A stretch of DNA of 64,000 nt from Ktedonobacter sp. SOSP1-85 (GCF_016587415.1 NZ_BNJI01000001.1:3077501-3141500), one strand, 5' to 3'; positions 26,880 through 35,576 are shown, counted from the stretch's first letter. Numbers and translations: made by a program. Notes: generated by a model from the sequence alone, not told the origin.

Positions 26880-28457
26880 ATGGTTGAAAGCCTTACCAAT
26901 GCCAGATTGGCAGGGACGACGGTAGGCAACTACCAGCTAAAACAGGTCTTACAAGAACGTCCATGGGGTCCTGTCTTTCTCGCTCACAACCGCGAGGGAC
27001 GGAGCGTCATGCTGCGCCTTCTGGATTTTGAATCCTCAGCCAATCCAGCCAGACTGTCGCTTCCACCCGAGAATCACATGATATACCTGGGTCGCTTCCA
27101 ACAGGAGGCCAACCAGGTGGCGAAGCTACAGCACCCACACATCCTACCTCTTCTGGATTACGGCAATTTTCAGGGGATGCCTTTCCTGGTCTATCCCTAT
27201 GTCTCGCTCGTGCCCTTGCGCACCCTACTGGCGCGCAACGTTCCCTCCGACCTGCGTATCGTGGGACAGTACCTGGAACAGATCGTTTCTGCATTGGAGT
27301 ATGCCCATGAACACGCCGTATTGCACCGTAACCTTTCGACCAACAACATTTTCCTGCATAACAACCGGCATCTCCTCCTGGGCGAGTTTGGCCTGCTACG
27401 CATACGCGAGTTGAGCCTCGCCGTACGGAGCGAGAAGCATACCTTTGAAGGCGATAGCGAGTCGAGCGCGCCCGAGCAGCTTCTTGGTAGATCCGTAGGT
27501 GCCTATACAGATATCTATGCCCTGGGAGCGATCATCTTCCGTTTACTCACAGGCCAGCCTCCATTTCAGGGTCGATCACGCAATGAGGTCATGCGCCAGC
27601 ACCTCTATGCCGAGGTACCATCCCTAAGCGCCTGGCTCTCAGAGCCACCCGAGGGATTAGAAGCCCTTCTACTTAAAGCTATGGCCAAGGAACCCCAAAT
27701 GCGCTACCGGCATCCAGGCGAGGTCCTACAGGCATACTACCAGGTCGTCGCCCCCGAGCGCCTCCCAGCGGTCGCAGCGCTGATACAAAACACATCACAG
27801 GCTGCGAGCAACCATTCCCTGGGCAGGGATGCAAACGAAATCGACACCGAGCATGGCCGAGCACAGCGGCACGCTTCACGTCCAGTGACTCCCGCAGATG
27901 AAGGCGTGCCCCATAAGCAGATCTCGCGGCGAACGCTGTTCGCGGTTGGCGGCGGGACAGCCGCCGCGGTCACCATTGCGGCCCTGGGCGTGAATATGCT
28001 CAGCGCGCATGTGATCTATCCCACGACACCGATGCCTGGCACAAAGCCGCAGGCAGGACAGCCCAAGGCAACCAGTACTCAGCCTCCACGCGCGCAGAAC
28101 AAGCCAACACAGGCTGCACAACCGACACAGGCTCCCAAGCCCATGAACGGAAAAGTCCTGGCACATACCGGAGATATCCCAATCAATCAAGCAATTACGT
28201 TTACTTTACCTGATCAAAAGAATCCAGGGGTATTGATCCATCTGCCCAACACCAAATTCGTCGCCTTTGATTCAACCTGCACACACCAGGGATGTGCTGT
28301 ACATTATGATCAGGGAAGCAAACATCTGGTCTGCCCCTGTCACTCAGCAGTCTTTGATCCCGCGAATAATGCCAGTGTCCTTCAGGGTCCCGCCATGACG
28401 CCGCTTAAGAAGGTGCAGATTATGGTTAATGCCGATGGCACTATTACCATGGCCTGA
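26880..28457 (+). CDS. Pseudokinase-Rieske iron-sulfur fusion protein
   Basis: I chose ATG 26880 (site AGAGGTG) over an ATG 21 bp earlier, giving 525 residues. Residues ~12-285 have a Ser/Thr-kinase fold but a ruined active site. The VAIK lysine is Arg46 (VMLRLL). HRD is HRN with Asn151, and the following Lys is Ser. DFG is EFG with Glu169. The glycine loop reads QERPWG. An APE motif remains. After a linker, ISRRTLFAVGGGTAAAV (about 348-364) forms a twin-arginine-type membrane segment. A Pro/Thr/Gln-rich spacer and a Rieske domain follow, with cluster ligands Cys467, His469, Cys485 and His488 and the disulfide pair Cys472/Cys487. This would place the Rieske centre outside and the pseudokinase inside. 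It heads the redox gene row and the next genes are on the same strand. Confidence 0.9.
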   Translation: MVESLTNARLAGTTVGNYQLKQVLQERPWGPVFLAHNREGRSVMLRLLDFESSANPARLSLPPENHMIYLGRFQQEANQVAKLQHPHILPLLDYGNFQGMPFLVYPYVSLVPLRTLLARNVPSDLRIVGQYLEQIVSALEYAHEHAVLHRNLSTNNIFLHNNRHLLLGEFGLLRIRELSLAVRSEKHTFEGDSESSAPEQLLGRSVGAYTDIYALGAIIFRLLTGQPPFQGRSRNEVMRQHLYAEVPSLSAWLSEPPEGLEALLLKAMAKEPQMRYRHPGEVLQAYYQVVAPERLPAVAALIQNTSQAASNHSLGRDANEIDTEHGRAQRHASRPVTPADEGVPHKQISRRTLFAVGGGTAAAVTIAALGVNMLSAHVIYPTTPMPGTKPQAGQPKATSTQPPRAQNKPTQAAQPTQAPKPMNGKVLAHTGDIPINQAITFTLPDQKNPGVLIHLPNTKFVAFDSTCTHQGCAVHYDQGSKHLVCPCHSAVFDPANNASVLQGPAMTPLKKVQIMVNADGTITMA

Positions 28458-28491
28458 CAGTCTGTTTACCAGGTCCAGGAGCGAAAGAACC

Positions 28492-28591
28492 TGTAGGGTC
28501 CATGCTGGCATGGACTGCGAGCGAAGCGACTTCTCCGGCGGCCAGGTATCGGCCTGCGGGCCTCGGAGTCCAAGCCAGCTTGGGCCCTACA
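28492..28591. repeat. TGTAGGG/CCCTACA-ended imperfect hairpin, copy 2
   Basis: TGTAGGGTCC (28492-28501) pairs with GGGCCCTACA (28582-28591). GCTGGC and TGGACT pair with AGTCCA and GCCAGC inside. Outer ends match copy 1 at 26528-26614. It lies just after the pseudokinase-Rieske gene. Confidence 0.6.
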
Positions 28592-28646
28592 AATTTGGTG
28601 ACGAAAGCAAGGATGACGATAGGGTCAGGTACCCCCTGCCTAAAGG

Positions 28647-28785
28647 CCTGATTCTTACCCACATTTTACAATTGGGTTTTGTGGAACAGCACAAGAGGCC
28701 AACTCCTTCTGTTGGGTGTTTCGCAAACTCATCCATAGAGATTGGCCTGTGAAGACCATTCAAAAAGATGTGGGTAAGAATCAGG
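28647..28785. mobile_element. 139-bp MITE-like insertion
   Basis: Terminal inverted repeats of 18 bp (CCTGATTCTTACCCACAT) bound a 139-bp unit with no ORF. Direct repeats CCTAAAGG flank it at 28639-28646 and 28786-28793. Because the outer bases overlap the repeat ends, the true target duplication may be anything from TAAA to the full 8 bp. Removing the unit and one repeat restores a perfect hairpin, CCCCTGCC-TAAA-GGCAGGGG, which shows the insertion point directly. The parent transposase is not in the window. Confidence 0.8.
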
Positions 28786-28796
28786 CCTAAAGGCAG

Positions 28797-29038
28797 GGGC
28801 TTGTGAACGCAAGCCCGGACCTGTCCAGACTTAGCCATGAGCCTTCTGTTTCGGCAGACAGCTATCGGGCTACGATAGAGGTGAAGCGTTCACGTTCCTA
28901 CCTACGGGTGCGTGCCAGCCTGTAGCTCTAGAATCTCTGAGTTAAACAGCAAAACGGGGGGTTATGCAGTGCTCAGGGAAAAGTACCGCCCTCTATCCTT
29001 GTCGAGGCACCCATTACCTACGAAAGTAGAGGCTCAAC
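28797..29038 (+). ncRNA. Probable omega-RNA region of the IscB element
   Basis: IscB nucleases use a guide RNA encoded directly upstream of the gene, with the guide at its 5' end and a scaffold of roughly 200-300 nt. This non-coding stretch of about 240 nt directly before the iscB frame starts with GGGCTTG-TGAACG-CAAGCCC. It contains further short stems, for example around GGGTGCGTGCCAGCC. Position and structure support the call; the exact ends and the guide are not determined. The MITE lies immediately 5', where the guide would be expected, so a functional guide may have been lost. Confidence 0.5.
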
Positions 29039-30328
29039 GTGAGCAACGTGTTTGTGATTGATAGTGACTACAAACCATGAAATCCAGTCCATCCAGCACG
29101 AGCAAGGCTTTTGCTCACGCAAGGGAAAGCTGCTGTGTTTCGCAGATACCCTTTTACGATTGTGCTCAAACGGGTAGTTGAACAGCCAGAGGTGCAACCC
29201 TTGCGCCTCAAGCTTGATCCTGGAAGTAAAATCACGGGGATCGCCCTGGTGAATGAGGGCAACGGTAAGATTGTTTTCGCGGCTGAACTTGAGCATCGTG
29301 GGCACAAAATCAAGGAAAGCCTGGATGATCGTCGTGCGGTTCGCCGCAACCGACGTAACCGTAAAACACGGTATCGCAAACCGCGATACCTGAATAGGCG
29401 GCGTAAGAAAGGATGGTTGCCACCATCCTTAGAAAGTCGGCTTGCCAACATCCAGACGTGGGTAGCTCGTTTGTGTCGCTATACTCCCATTGCGGCCATC
29501 AGCCAAGAATTGGTCAAGTTTGATCTGCAATTGATAGAGAATCCAGACATAACAGGGATTGAATATCAGCAAGGAACATTGCAAGGATATGAGATCAGAG
29601 AATTTTTGCTGGAAAAGTGGGAACGCAGATGTGCCTATTGTGGCAAACAAAATGTTCCGCTTCAAGTCGAGCATATCCATCCACGTGTTCATGGTGGCAC
29701 CAATCGGATAAGCAATCTTACACTGGCCTGTGAGCCATGCAATACCGCAAAAGGCACCCAGGATATTGCGGCGTTTCTCACCAAGAAGCCTGATGTGCTC
29801 ACGCGTATTCTGGCCCAGGTGAAGAAGCCACTCAAGGATGCCGCAGCGGTGAATGCCACGCGTTTTGCGTTACTCGAACGGCTCAAAGCCGTGGGGGTAC
29901 CTGTGGAGTGTGGCAGCGGTGGCTTGACCAAGTACAATCGCACCATGCGAGGATTGCCCAAAACCCACTGGCTCGATGCGTCATGCGTGGGCATGAATAC
30001 GCCTGTTACGCTATCGCACAAAGGAATTTTGCCCTTGCGCATCGCAGCCACAGGGCATGGGCGCAGGCGTATGTGCGTGCCTGATGAGTTTGGCTTCCCC
30101 AAGCAGCACAAAGCACGCAAAAAAACCTTTTTGGGATATCAAACGGGTGATATGGTCAAAGCCATAACGCCCAAAGGAACATTTGAAGGACGAATCGCCA
30201 TTCGCCATCGGCCTAGTTTTCGACTTGGGAAGGTCGATATTCACCCCAAGTATTTGCGGTGTGTGCATCGATCTGACGGGTATGAGTATATTCAGAAAGG
30301 AGCGCGCCATGCTCCTCCCCATGTCTAA
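29039..30328 (+). pseudogene. iscB: IscB RNA-guided nuclease with in-frame stop at codon 14
   Basis: From GTG 29039 the frame reads MSNVFVIDSDYKP, stop (TGA 29078-29080), then NPVHPARARLLL and onward. The residues on both sides of the stop match the usual IscB N-terminus, so the gene is interrupted. The rest (TTG 29111 to 30328, 405 residues) keeps all nuclease motifs: RuvC-I LDPGSKITG, the bridge-helix arginine cluster RRNRRNRKTRYRKPR, and RuvC-II ISQELVKFD. The HNH part has CAYCGKQN, VEHIHPR and a NLTLACEPCNTAKG end. RuvC-III is THWLDA, and a C-terminal beta domain closes the protein. Re-initiation at TTG 29111 would lose the PLMP-like N-terminal domain. Either a decaying copy or one that reads through TGA. 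Confidence 0.85.
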
Positions 30329-30421
30329 AGCCAGGGGTCCCCGCATGGCGCGATTTTATGATGGATGTCCATATGGTAACCATAGGAAGGGGATAGTCGC
30401 TTTGAAAGAGGGCAAAGGGTA

Positions 30422-32506
30422 ATGAGCAACCAGGTGGGGAAGCGATATGTCATCATCGGCAATGGCATTGCCGCGATTACGGCAGCCGAGGTATTACGCC
30501 AAGAGGATACCTCGGCCGCTATCGTCATGCTCAGCAACGATGAACAACCAGTCCTATACCGTCCCGCGCTGAAGGACTACCTGGCGGGAAGACTCGATGA
30601 AACAAGGCTGCCAGCACGCACAGAGACGTTCTACCAGGAGCACGATATCCACTTTTACGCCGACCCGGCAGTGGGCCTGGATACACAGCAGCAATATGTG
30701 CGGCTCAAGAGTGGGAAAAAGCTCCGCTATTCACGCCTCCTCCTGGCCTGTGGAGCGCGACCGGCGCGCCTACAATGTCAGGGCAACAACCTGAAAGGCG
30801 TCGTAACCCTGCGTAACCTGGAGGATTACCAGGAAGTCATGGGCTACCTGCCGGGTGCGCGCCATATCGTCGTCTGTGGCAGTGGTACCCTGGCCCTGGA
30901 AACGATTGAGACGTTGCGCCAGCAGGGGCATGAAGTCACGCACCTGGTCCGCAAACGCACGCTCTGGTCAGAGGTCCTGGATGAAACGGCCTCGGACCTG
31001 GTATTACAGCAGGAGCGCCGCGATGGCGTACAGGTACGGCGCGAGACAGAAATTGCTGAGATTACGGGACGTCAGGGCAGGGTACACGCGCTCCTGACGG
31101 CCTCGGGCGAGGCCCTGCCCTGCGATCTCCTCATCTGTGCTATCGGCATTGAACCCAATCTCGACTGCATTGAGAGGAGCAACATCGCTCATGGTAGAGG
31201 CATACACGTCAACGCCTTCATGCGTACCAGCACTCCTAACGTCTACGCAGCCGGGGATATAGTCGAGATCCAGGATCCCCTTACCCAGCGCATGCGCGTC
31301 CTGGGGCAGTGGTATCCCGCCATTCAACAGGCGCGAACCGCCGCTTATAGCATGTTGGATCTGCTCGATCCACAGCACGATACGCCTTCCTTCCAGGCGC
31401 AAACCTTCTACAACGCCACCTTTCTCTATGGTCTGCCCTTTGCCGCGACCGGACTCACATACCCGAGCGGAGGCCAGGGGCTTCAGGAGATCATTGCGGA
31501 CCCCGAGCCACGCAGTTATCGCAAGGTCCTACTCAAAAATGGCGTTCCCATTGGGATGCTGGGGCTGGGCAATCGGGCACAGGCTCTGGCCTTCAAACGG
31601 GCCATCGATCACCGTGTACAAATGGGCGCCATCGCGTTCTGTCTCTTCCTCCCTGACTTTAACCTGAACAACTGGCTGGATAGCCAGGGTGTGCCCCCGC
31701 CACTCCTGGGGGCGAACCTCGCCGGGAAAGCCAGGGCAGCCACACCCGAGCAAGATACCACCCCCGCGCGGCAGCAGCAACCTGGCGCTCAGCTCGAGTC
31801 TGCTACCGCATCTCTGCCCACAACCGATAAGAAGCCAGTGGTCAGGCAAAAAGAGAAACCACAGAGAATCGATTGGTACCTGGTCCCCGACACGAACGTT
31901 TCACAGTGGGCACATATCCAACCCCTACAACTGAGCAAGAGCGAGAAGCTCTTTGTTGGGCGCCAGCCTGGTTCCCACCTGCTGCTGGATATGGAGACTA
32001 TCTCGCGTACGCATGCCGAGATCTTCTTCGCCGATGGGCGCTACGTCCTGCGCGATCTGGGCAGCACCAACGGTATTTTTATCAATGGATACCGCATGCC
32101 GCCACGCTCAGTACACTTTCTTCAAGAGAATGAAGAGATCAGCTTTGGCAGCCGCGCACGCTTTATCTGTCTGTGTCATACCCATGACGGGCCCGACACC
32201 GCCCCTCTAGCCCCTCTAAAGGGGATCTCTGAAAAACTTCCCATCCCACTCATGGGCATGGAAGGAAATACCGGAGGGCTGATGCGGCGCTTCGCTACTG
32301 CGACAGCGGGAAGTGTGGGCAAAACCGAGAAGATACCCGCACTCCAGGTGCTCACAGAGCTGGTAGCATACAAAGAGGCGGCGCACCAGCGCTCCACACC
32401 CCTGCCGGGCCTGGTCATTTGCCGCTGTTGTGGCATCGCGAACACGCAGAAGGCTCGCTTCTGTGCCAGTTGTAGCGCGCCGCTAGACATAGAGAGCAAG
32501 GAATAG
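30422..32506 (+). CDS. NAD(P)H/FAD oxidoreductase fused to FHA and zinc-ribbon domains
   Basis: A 694-residue protein. Residues 1-410 are a pyridine-nucleotide-disulfide-type reductase like NirB or rubredoxin reductase: FAD site IIGNGIAAITAAE (11-23), NAD(P) site CGSGTLALE (152-160), and FAD motif TPNVYAAGD (271-279). No CxxxxC redox disulfide is present, so it should pass electrons to a carrier protein. A Pro/Gln linker leads to an FHA domain (about 505-585) with phosphothreonine-binding residues Arg514, Ser528, His531 and Asn550. A zinc ribbon ends the protein (Cys667, 670, 681, 684). It would be recruited by a phosphoprotein. The next gene starts 3 bp after its stop, so the two are co-transcribed. 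Confidence 0.93.
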   Translation: MSNQVGKRYVIIGNGIAAITAAEVLRQEDTSAAIVMLSNDEQPVLYRPALKDYLAGRLDETRLPARTETFYQEHDIHFYADPAVGLDTQQQYVRLKSGKKLRYSRLLLACGARPARLQCQGNNLKGVVTLRNLEDYQEVMGYLPGARHIVVCGSGTLALETIETLRQQGHEVTHLVRKRTLWSEVLDETASDLVLQQERRDGVQVRRETEIAEITGRQGRVHALLTASGEALPCDLLICAIGIEPNLDCIERSNIAHGRGIHVNAFMRTSTPNVYAAGDIVEIQDPLTQRMRVLGQWYPAIQQARTAAYSMLDLLDPQHDTPSFQAQTFYNATFLYGLPFAATGLTYPSGGQGLQEIIADPEPRSYRKVLLKNGVPIGMLGLGNRAQALAFKRAIDHRVQMGAIAFCLFLPDFNLNNWLDSQGVPPPLLGANLAGKARAATPEQDTTPARQQQPGAQLESATASLPTTDKKPVVRQKEKPQRIDWYLVPDTNVSQWAHIQPLQLSKSEKLFVGRQPGSHLLLDMETISRTHAEIFFADGRYVLRDLGSTNGIFINGYRMPPRSVHFLQENEEISFGSRARFICLCHTHDGPDTAPLAPLKGISEKLPIPLMGMEGNTGGLMRRFATATAGSVGKTEKIPALQVLTELVAYKEAAHQRSTPLPGLVICRCCGIANTQKARFCASCSAPLDIESKE

Positions 32507-32509
32507 CCG

Positions 32510-34438
32510 ATGCAAGGATTTAAAGCCTCTCGGCCAGAAGAGGTGCAGCAAGTTCCAGGTACTGAGCTACAACGCGCTCTTCGGCCACTGACGCCTGAGC
32601 AGCTTCGCTTTGAGATCGACATGTGTATTGGATGTGATCGCTGCATGCGTGCCTGCCCGGTTCCCCTCTCATCAAAAATTAGTATCGCCGAACTCAATAA
32701 AGCCACGATCGATGATGAGCTTTCGCCTTTGCTCGTTCGCTTCACCGACGAATGCGTCCTCTGTGGCTCCTGCGTCCCCGTCTGTCCAGTGGATAACCAT
32801 CGCGACCTGCTGATGCTCTCACTCAAAGAACGCCTGGGAACATCCTGGGAGAACAAGGCAGATATTGAGCGTGTGCGCGATATGCTGCCCAAAAGCTGGA
32901 GCGTCTCACAATTGCTTACACGCCTGCGTGAGCAGCCAATGCTCGGCGACGAGATGCTTATTCCTGATAACTACCTGCTGCACCTGGTCAATTCCTCACA
33001 ACTGCGCATCACACAACCTGGGAGCTGGCTTATGCGCGAGGGAGAGTTTGGCCGCGACCTCGTGCTTATTTTGAGCGGGCGCGTGGAGATCTCCTCGACA
33101 GGTCCTGGCGAGGCAGGGCTGCCCCTCGCCGTCCTACGCCGAGGCGAATACTTCGGCGAACATGAAATGCTCAGCGGACAGACGCGGCAGACCAGCGCCT
33201 ACGCCATCGGCAAATGCGCCCTGCTTGTCATTCCCGAGCAGGTCGTCCAGCGCCTGATGGAGATCGTGCCAGAGGTCAGAGTCTTCTTTGAGTCGCTCCA
33301 CCTGGAACGCTCTATCGAAGCCGTGCTCAGGCGCCTACCACTCCTGCAAGGCATCGCCACAATCGATCTACGTCACCTGGCAGAACAGGCCATTACGCGC
33401 CGCTATGAGCGCGGTGAGCAACTCTTTGACGAAGAGAGCCAGGACCAGCCCGAGCGCGAGACCCTGCACCTGCTGCTGGATGGCTTCGTCAAGGTAGCAC
33501 GCAAGCTTCCCCCTGGCAAGGGGCGCAAAGAGCGCATTATCGCCTATCGCCAGAACGGCGATTATTTCGCTGGAGGACTTGACATGCTGGGAGACCAGCG
33601 CGCGGTCAAAGTCTCAGCAATCACGCGCACGACCGTAGCCGAAGTTCCGCGCCGCGAACTGCTCAGCCTCTTCCGCCGCTATCCCGAGGTCAAAAAGCGC
33701 TTTCAGCAGCAGCTCCAGCTCTATAATGACGCCAAGTTGGCCGCCCAGAGCGCGATCTTTGAACCTTTCCAATTTGACCAGGAACAGCCAGCTGCCAGCA
33801 CTACCTCCAATGCCGCCGCTCGCGCCGGATTGCACGCGCTGGTGGACGATGGCGTCATCGAGGGGACCGAGGTGCTGGTCATCGACCTGGCGAAATGCAT
33901 TCATTGTAATGAATGTGAGGAGGCCTGCGAGCGCCGCCATGGGCATTCGCGTATGAACCGCAACGGACTGGTAGTAGGCAATATCAGCATTGCCACCGCC
34001 TGCCGCCAGTGCCAGGACCCCGTCTGTATGCTCTGTAGCCGCGCGGGGATCGCGCGCCTGCCCAGCGGCGAAGTCTACATTACCGAGAGCTGCATCGGCT
34101 GCGGGATCTGTGCCGAGCGCTGTCCCTACGACAACATCTCTATCATTGACCTGGAAGAACAGCAGACACAGCGCCAGGGCGACCTCTGGCAAAGCTTTAG
34201 CACCTTCTTCTCCAGCAAGAAACGCAAACTCTTGCCAGTCCTGACCACGCCTGGTCCCCTGGACAATACTCCTCCACTCGACCCGGTAGAGGAGATACGT
34301 AAGAAAATTGCCGTCAAATGCGATCTCTGTGCTGGCTATAACGACCAGGCATGTGTCCAGGCCTGCCCCACGGGCGCGGCCATTCGTGTTAATCCGCGCA
34401 CCTTCTTTGGTTCGACCGAAGAGATTCTTTTGAAGTAG
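32510..34438 (+). CDS. Polyferredoxin with two cyclic-nucleotide-binding domains
   Basis: A 642-residue protein in three blocks. An N-terminal 2x[4Fe-4S] ferredoxin has Cys39/42/45/49 and Cys82/85/88/92. Two CRP-type cNMP-binding domains follow (about 155-275 and 280-415), the first with FGEHEMLSGQTRQTSA. The C-terminal ferredoxin is of the DmsB/HycB type (about 455-630), with CIHCNECEEAC, CRQCQDPVCMLC, CIGCGICAERCP and CDLCAGYNDQACVQACP, enough for four clusters. No membrane segment is visible. It could carry electrons from the flavoprotein to the membrane protein encoded next, gated by cAMP or cGMP. AAGGA precedes the ATG; the next gene follows at 8 bp. Confidence 0.93.
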   Translation: MQGFKASRPEEVQQVPGTELQRALRPLTPEQLRFEIDMCIGCDRCMRACPVPLSSKISIAELNKATIDDELSPLLVRFTDECVLCGSCVPVCPVDNHRDLLMLSLKERLGTSWENKADIERVRDMLPKSWSVSQLLTRLREQPMLGDEMLIPDNYLLHLVNSSQLRITQPGSWLMREGEFGRDLVLILSGRVEISSTGPGEAGLPLAVLRRGEYFGEHEMLSGQTRQTSAYAIGKCALLVIPEQVVQRLMEIVPEVRVFFESLHLERSIEAVLRRLPLLQGIATIDLRHLAEQAITRRYERGEQLFDEESQDQPERETLHLLLDGFVKVARKLPPGKGRKERIIAYRQNGDYFAGGLDMLGDQRAVKVSAITRTTVAEVPRRELLSLFRRYPEVKKRFQQQLQLYNDAKLAAQSAIFEPFQFDQEQPAASTTSNAAARAGLHALVDDGVIEGTEVLVIDLAKCIHCNECEEACERRHGHSRMNRNGLVVGNISIATACRQCQDPVCMLCSRAGIARLPSGEVYITESCIGCGICAERCPYDNISIIDLEEQQTQRQGDLWQSFSTFFSSKKRKLLPVLTTPGPLDNTPPLDPVEEIRKKIAVKCDLCAGYNDQACVQACPTGAAIRVNPRTFFGSTEEILLK

Positions 34439-34446
34439 GAGCAAGC

Positions 34447-35358
34447 ATGTCCAGTCTACCCAAATCCCCCTCACAAACAAATAAAATAGCGGGCCAGCAG
34501 ACATATAAAAAGCTCTGGCGCGCCCCCGCTTCACGCGGGAAATGGTTCTGGCTCCTGGGAAGTGGCGCACTCTACCTGTTCCTCTTCGCCTGGAGCGCCT
34601 ATGCCATCCATAACGGACAGGATGCGGAACCAGCGCTTGATCCCTTCCGCATCTTTGGCATTTGCGCCTTCGCCCTGGTCCTGCTGAGCGCGAGCTATAG
34701 CCTGCGCCGACGCTTTGTGCGCGCATTGCCTGGAAAAGTACAGAACTGGCTCTGGATGCACACCTGGCTGGGAATCATCACGATCCTGGTCGCGCTCCTG
34801 CACGAAAACTATGCCTATATCACACACGACTTCGTACAAAGCGCGGGTGACCTGATCCAGGCCAAGGCGGGGCCAGCCGCCCTCTTCGCCCTGATCTTCC
34901 TCGTCCTCAGCGGCGTTACTGGTCGTCTGCTTGACCAGTGGCAAACGCGCCGCCTGGCCTATGAGGCTGCGACCAACGGGGTAGGCATCGTTCAGGGCGT
35001 CAAGGAGCGTATTACCCTCCTGGAGGAAACGGTTGAACGCCTATGCGCGGGCAAGTCCGCCCCCTTCAAAGGGTACTGCATCGAACACCTGGCACAAACC
35101 AGATCTGCGCCCGATAGCACGTCCTACCAGACCGCACTCCCCTCAAGCGAGCGACATGACTTCCAACGCGCCGCCGAGGCTCTCAGAGAACGCACAAACC
35201 TGTTGGGATCGCTCCACCGCCAGCAAGCAGCCCAGCTCTTCATGCGTCGCTGGCGCACCATACACATCGTCCTGGCTAGCGGAGCCCTGCTCATCATCTC
35301 CTACCACAGCATCATGGAACTACTTATCACTGTCTTTCATATTCTCCCACCTGATTAA
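34447..35358 (+). CDS. Membrane b-type cytochrome-like protein (ferric reductase-type haem motifs)
   Basis: A 303-residue protein with about five membrane helices (33-55, 69-87, 108-127, 141-160, 272-297) and a long soluble loop at 165-265. Two H-X13-H pairs lie in helices: HTWLGIITILVALLH and HIVLASGALLIISYH. This is the spacing of the bis-haem transmembrane domain of ferric reductases and NADPH oxidases, so two haems b spanning the membrane are likely. It has no FAD or NADPH domain of its own; the two upstream genes encode such functions. AGGAG precedes the ATG. It is the likely membrane end of the electron chain, with the acceptor unknown. Confidence 0.82.
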   Translation: MSSLPKSPSQTNKIAGQQTYKKLWRAPASRGKWFWLLGSGALYLFLFAWSAYAIHNGQDAEPALDPFRIFGICAFALVLLSASYSLRRRFVRALPGKVQNWLWMHTWLGIITILVALLHENYAYITHDFVQSAGDLIQAKAGPAALFALIFLVLSGVTGRLLDQWQTRRLAYEAATNGVGIVQGVKERITLLEETVERLCAGKSAPFKGYCIEHLAQTRSAPDSTSYQTALPSSERHDFQRAAEALRERTNLLGSLHRQQAAQLFMRRWRTIHIVLASGALLIISYHSIMELLITVFHILPPD

Positions 35359-35362
35359 TAGG

Positions 35363-35448
35363 GTAGGGGAGTGTTAGGGCAAGGTGGCCTCCGGCCACCT
35401 TGCCCTAACACTCCCCTACTCAAGCGAGCGCCGTAGACGCGAGAAGTC
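35363..35448. repeat. Bipartite repeat G: 27-bp hairpin plus tail
   Basis: Arms 35363-35389 and 35393-35419 are perfect with a TCC loop. The tail at 35421-35448 contains GCGCC-GTA-GACGC (one C-A mismatch) followed by GAGAAGTC. It starts four bases after the cytochrome-like gene stop and could terminate the redox operon. Confidence 0.85.
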
Positions 35449-35576
35449 ATAAAAAAGTACCAGAAACCTGAAGAGTCAAAAGATAACCACTATACTGCCA
35501 TATTACAGATATTTCTGAACCTCCCCCATCCAGGAGGTAAAGAGAAATAGCTACTGGGAAGCCAGGGGTAGTCATC

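Larger units (their letters stand above)
28797..30353 (+). mobile_element. IS200/IS605-superfamily IscB element (no transposase)
   Basis: The unit comprises the omega-RNA region, iscB and a right-end hairpin. At the right, GCGCGCCATGC (about 30300) pairs with GCATGGCGCG ending at 30353, with CCCC/GGGG pairing inside, resembling the subterminal hairpins of IS605-like ends. No TnpA (Y1) gene is present, as in many IscB elements. It separates the pseudokinase-Rieske gene from the following oxidoreductase gene, so it probably inserted into one redox operon. The left boundary is uncertain. Confidence 0.55.

Noticed and set aside
29018..29692. Minus-strand ORFs opposite iscB
   Set aside because: Antisense to conserved RuvC and HNH motifs.
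33614..34726. 370-codon minus-strand ORF opposite the polyferredoxin and cytochrome-like genes
   Set aside because: Covers conserved Cys and His motifs of two real genes on the other strand; no family match of its own.
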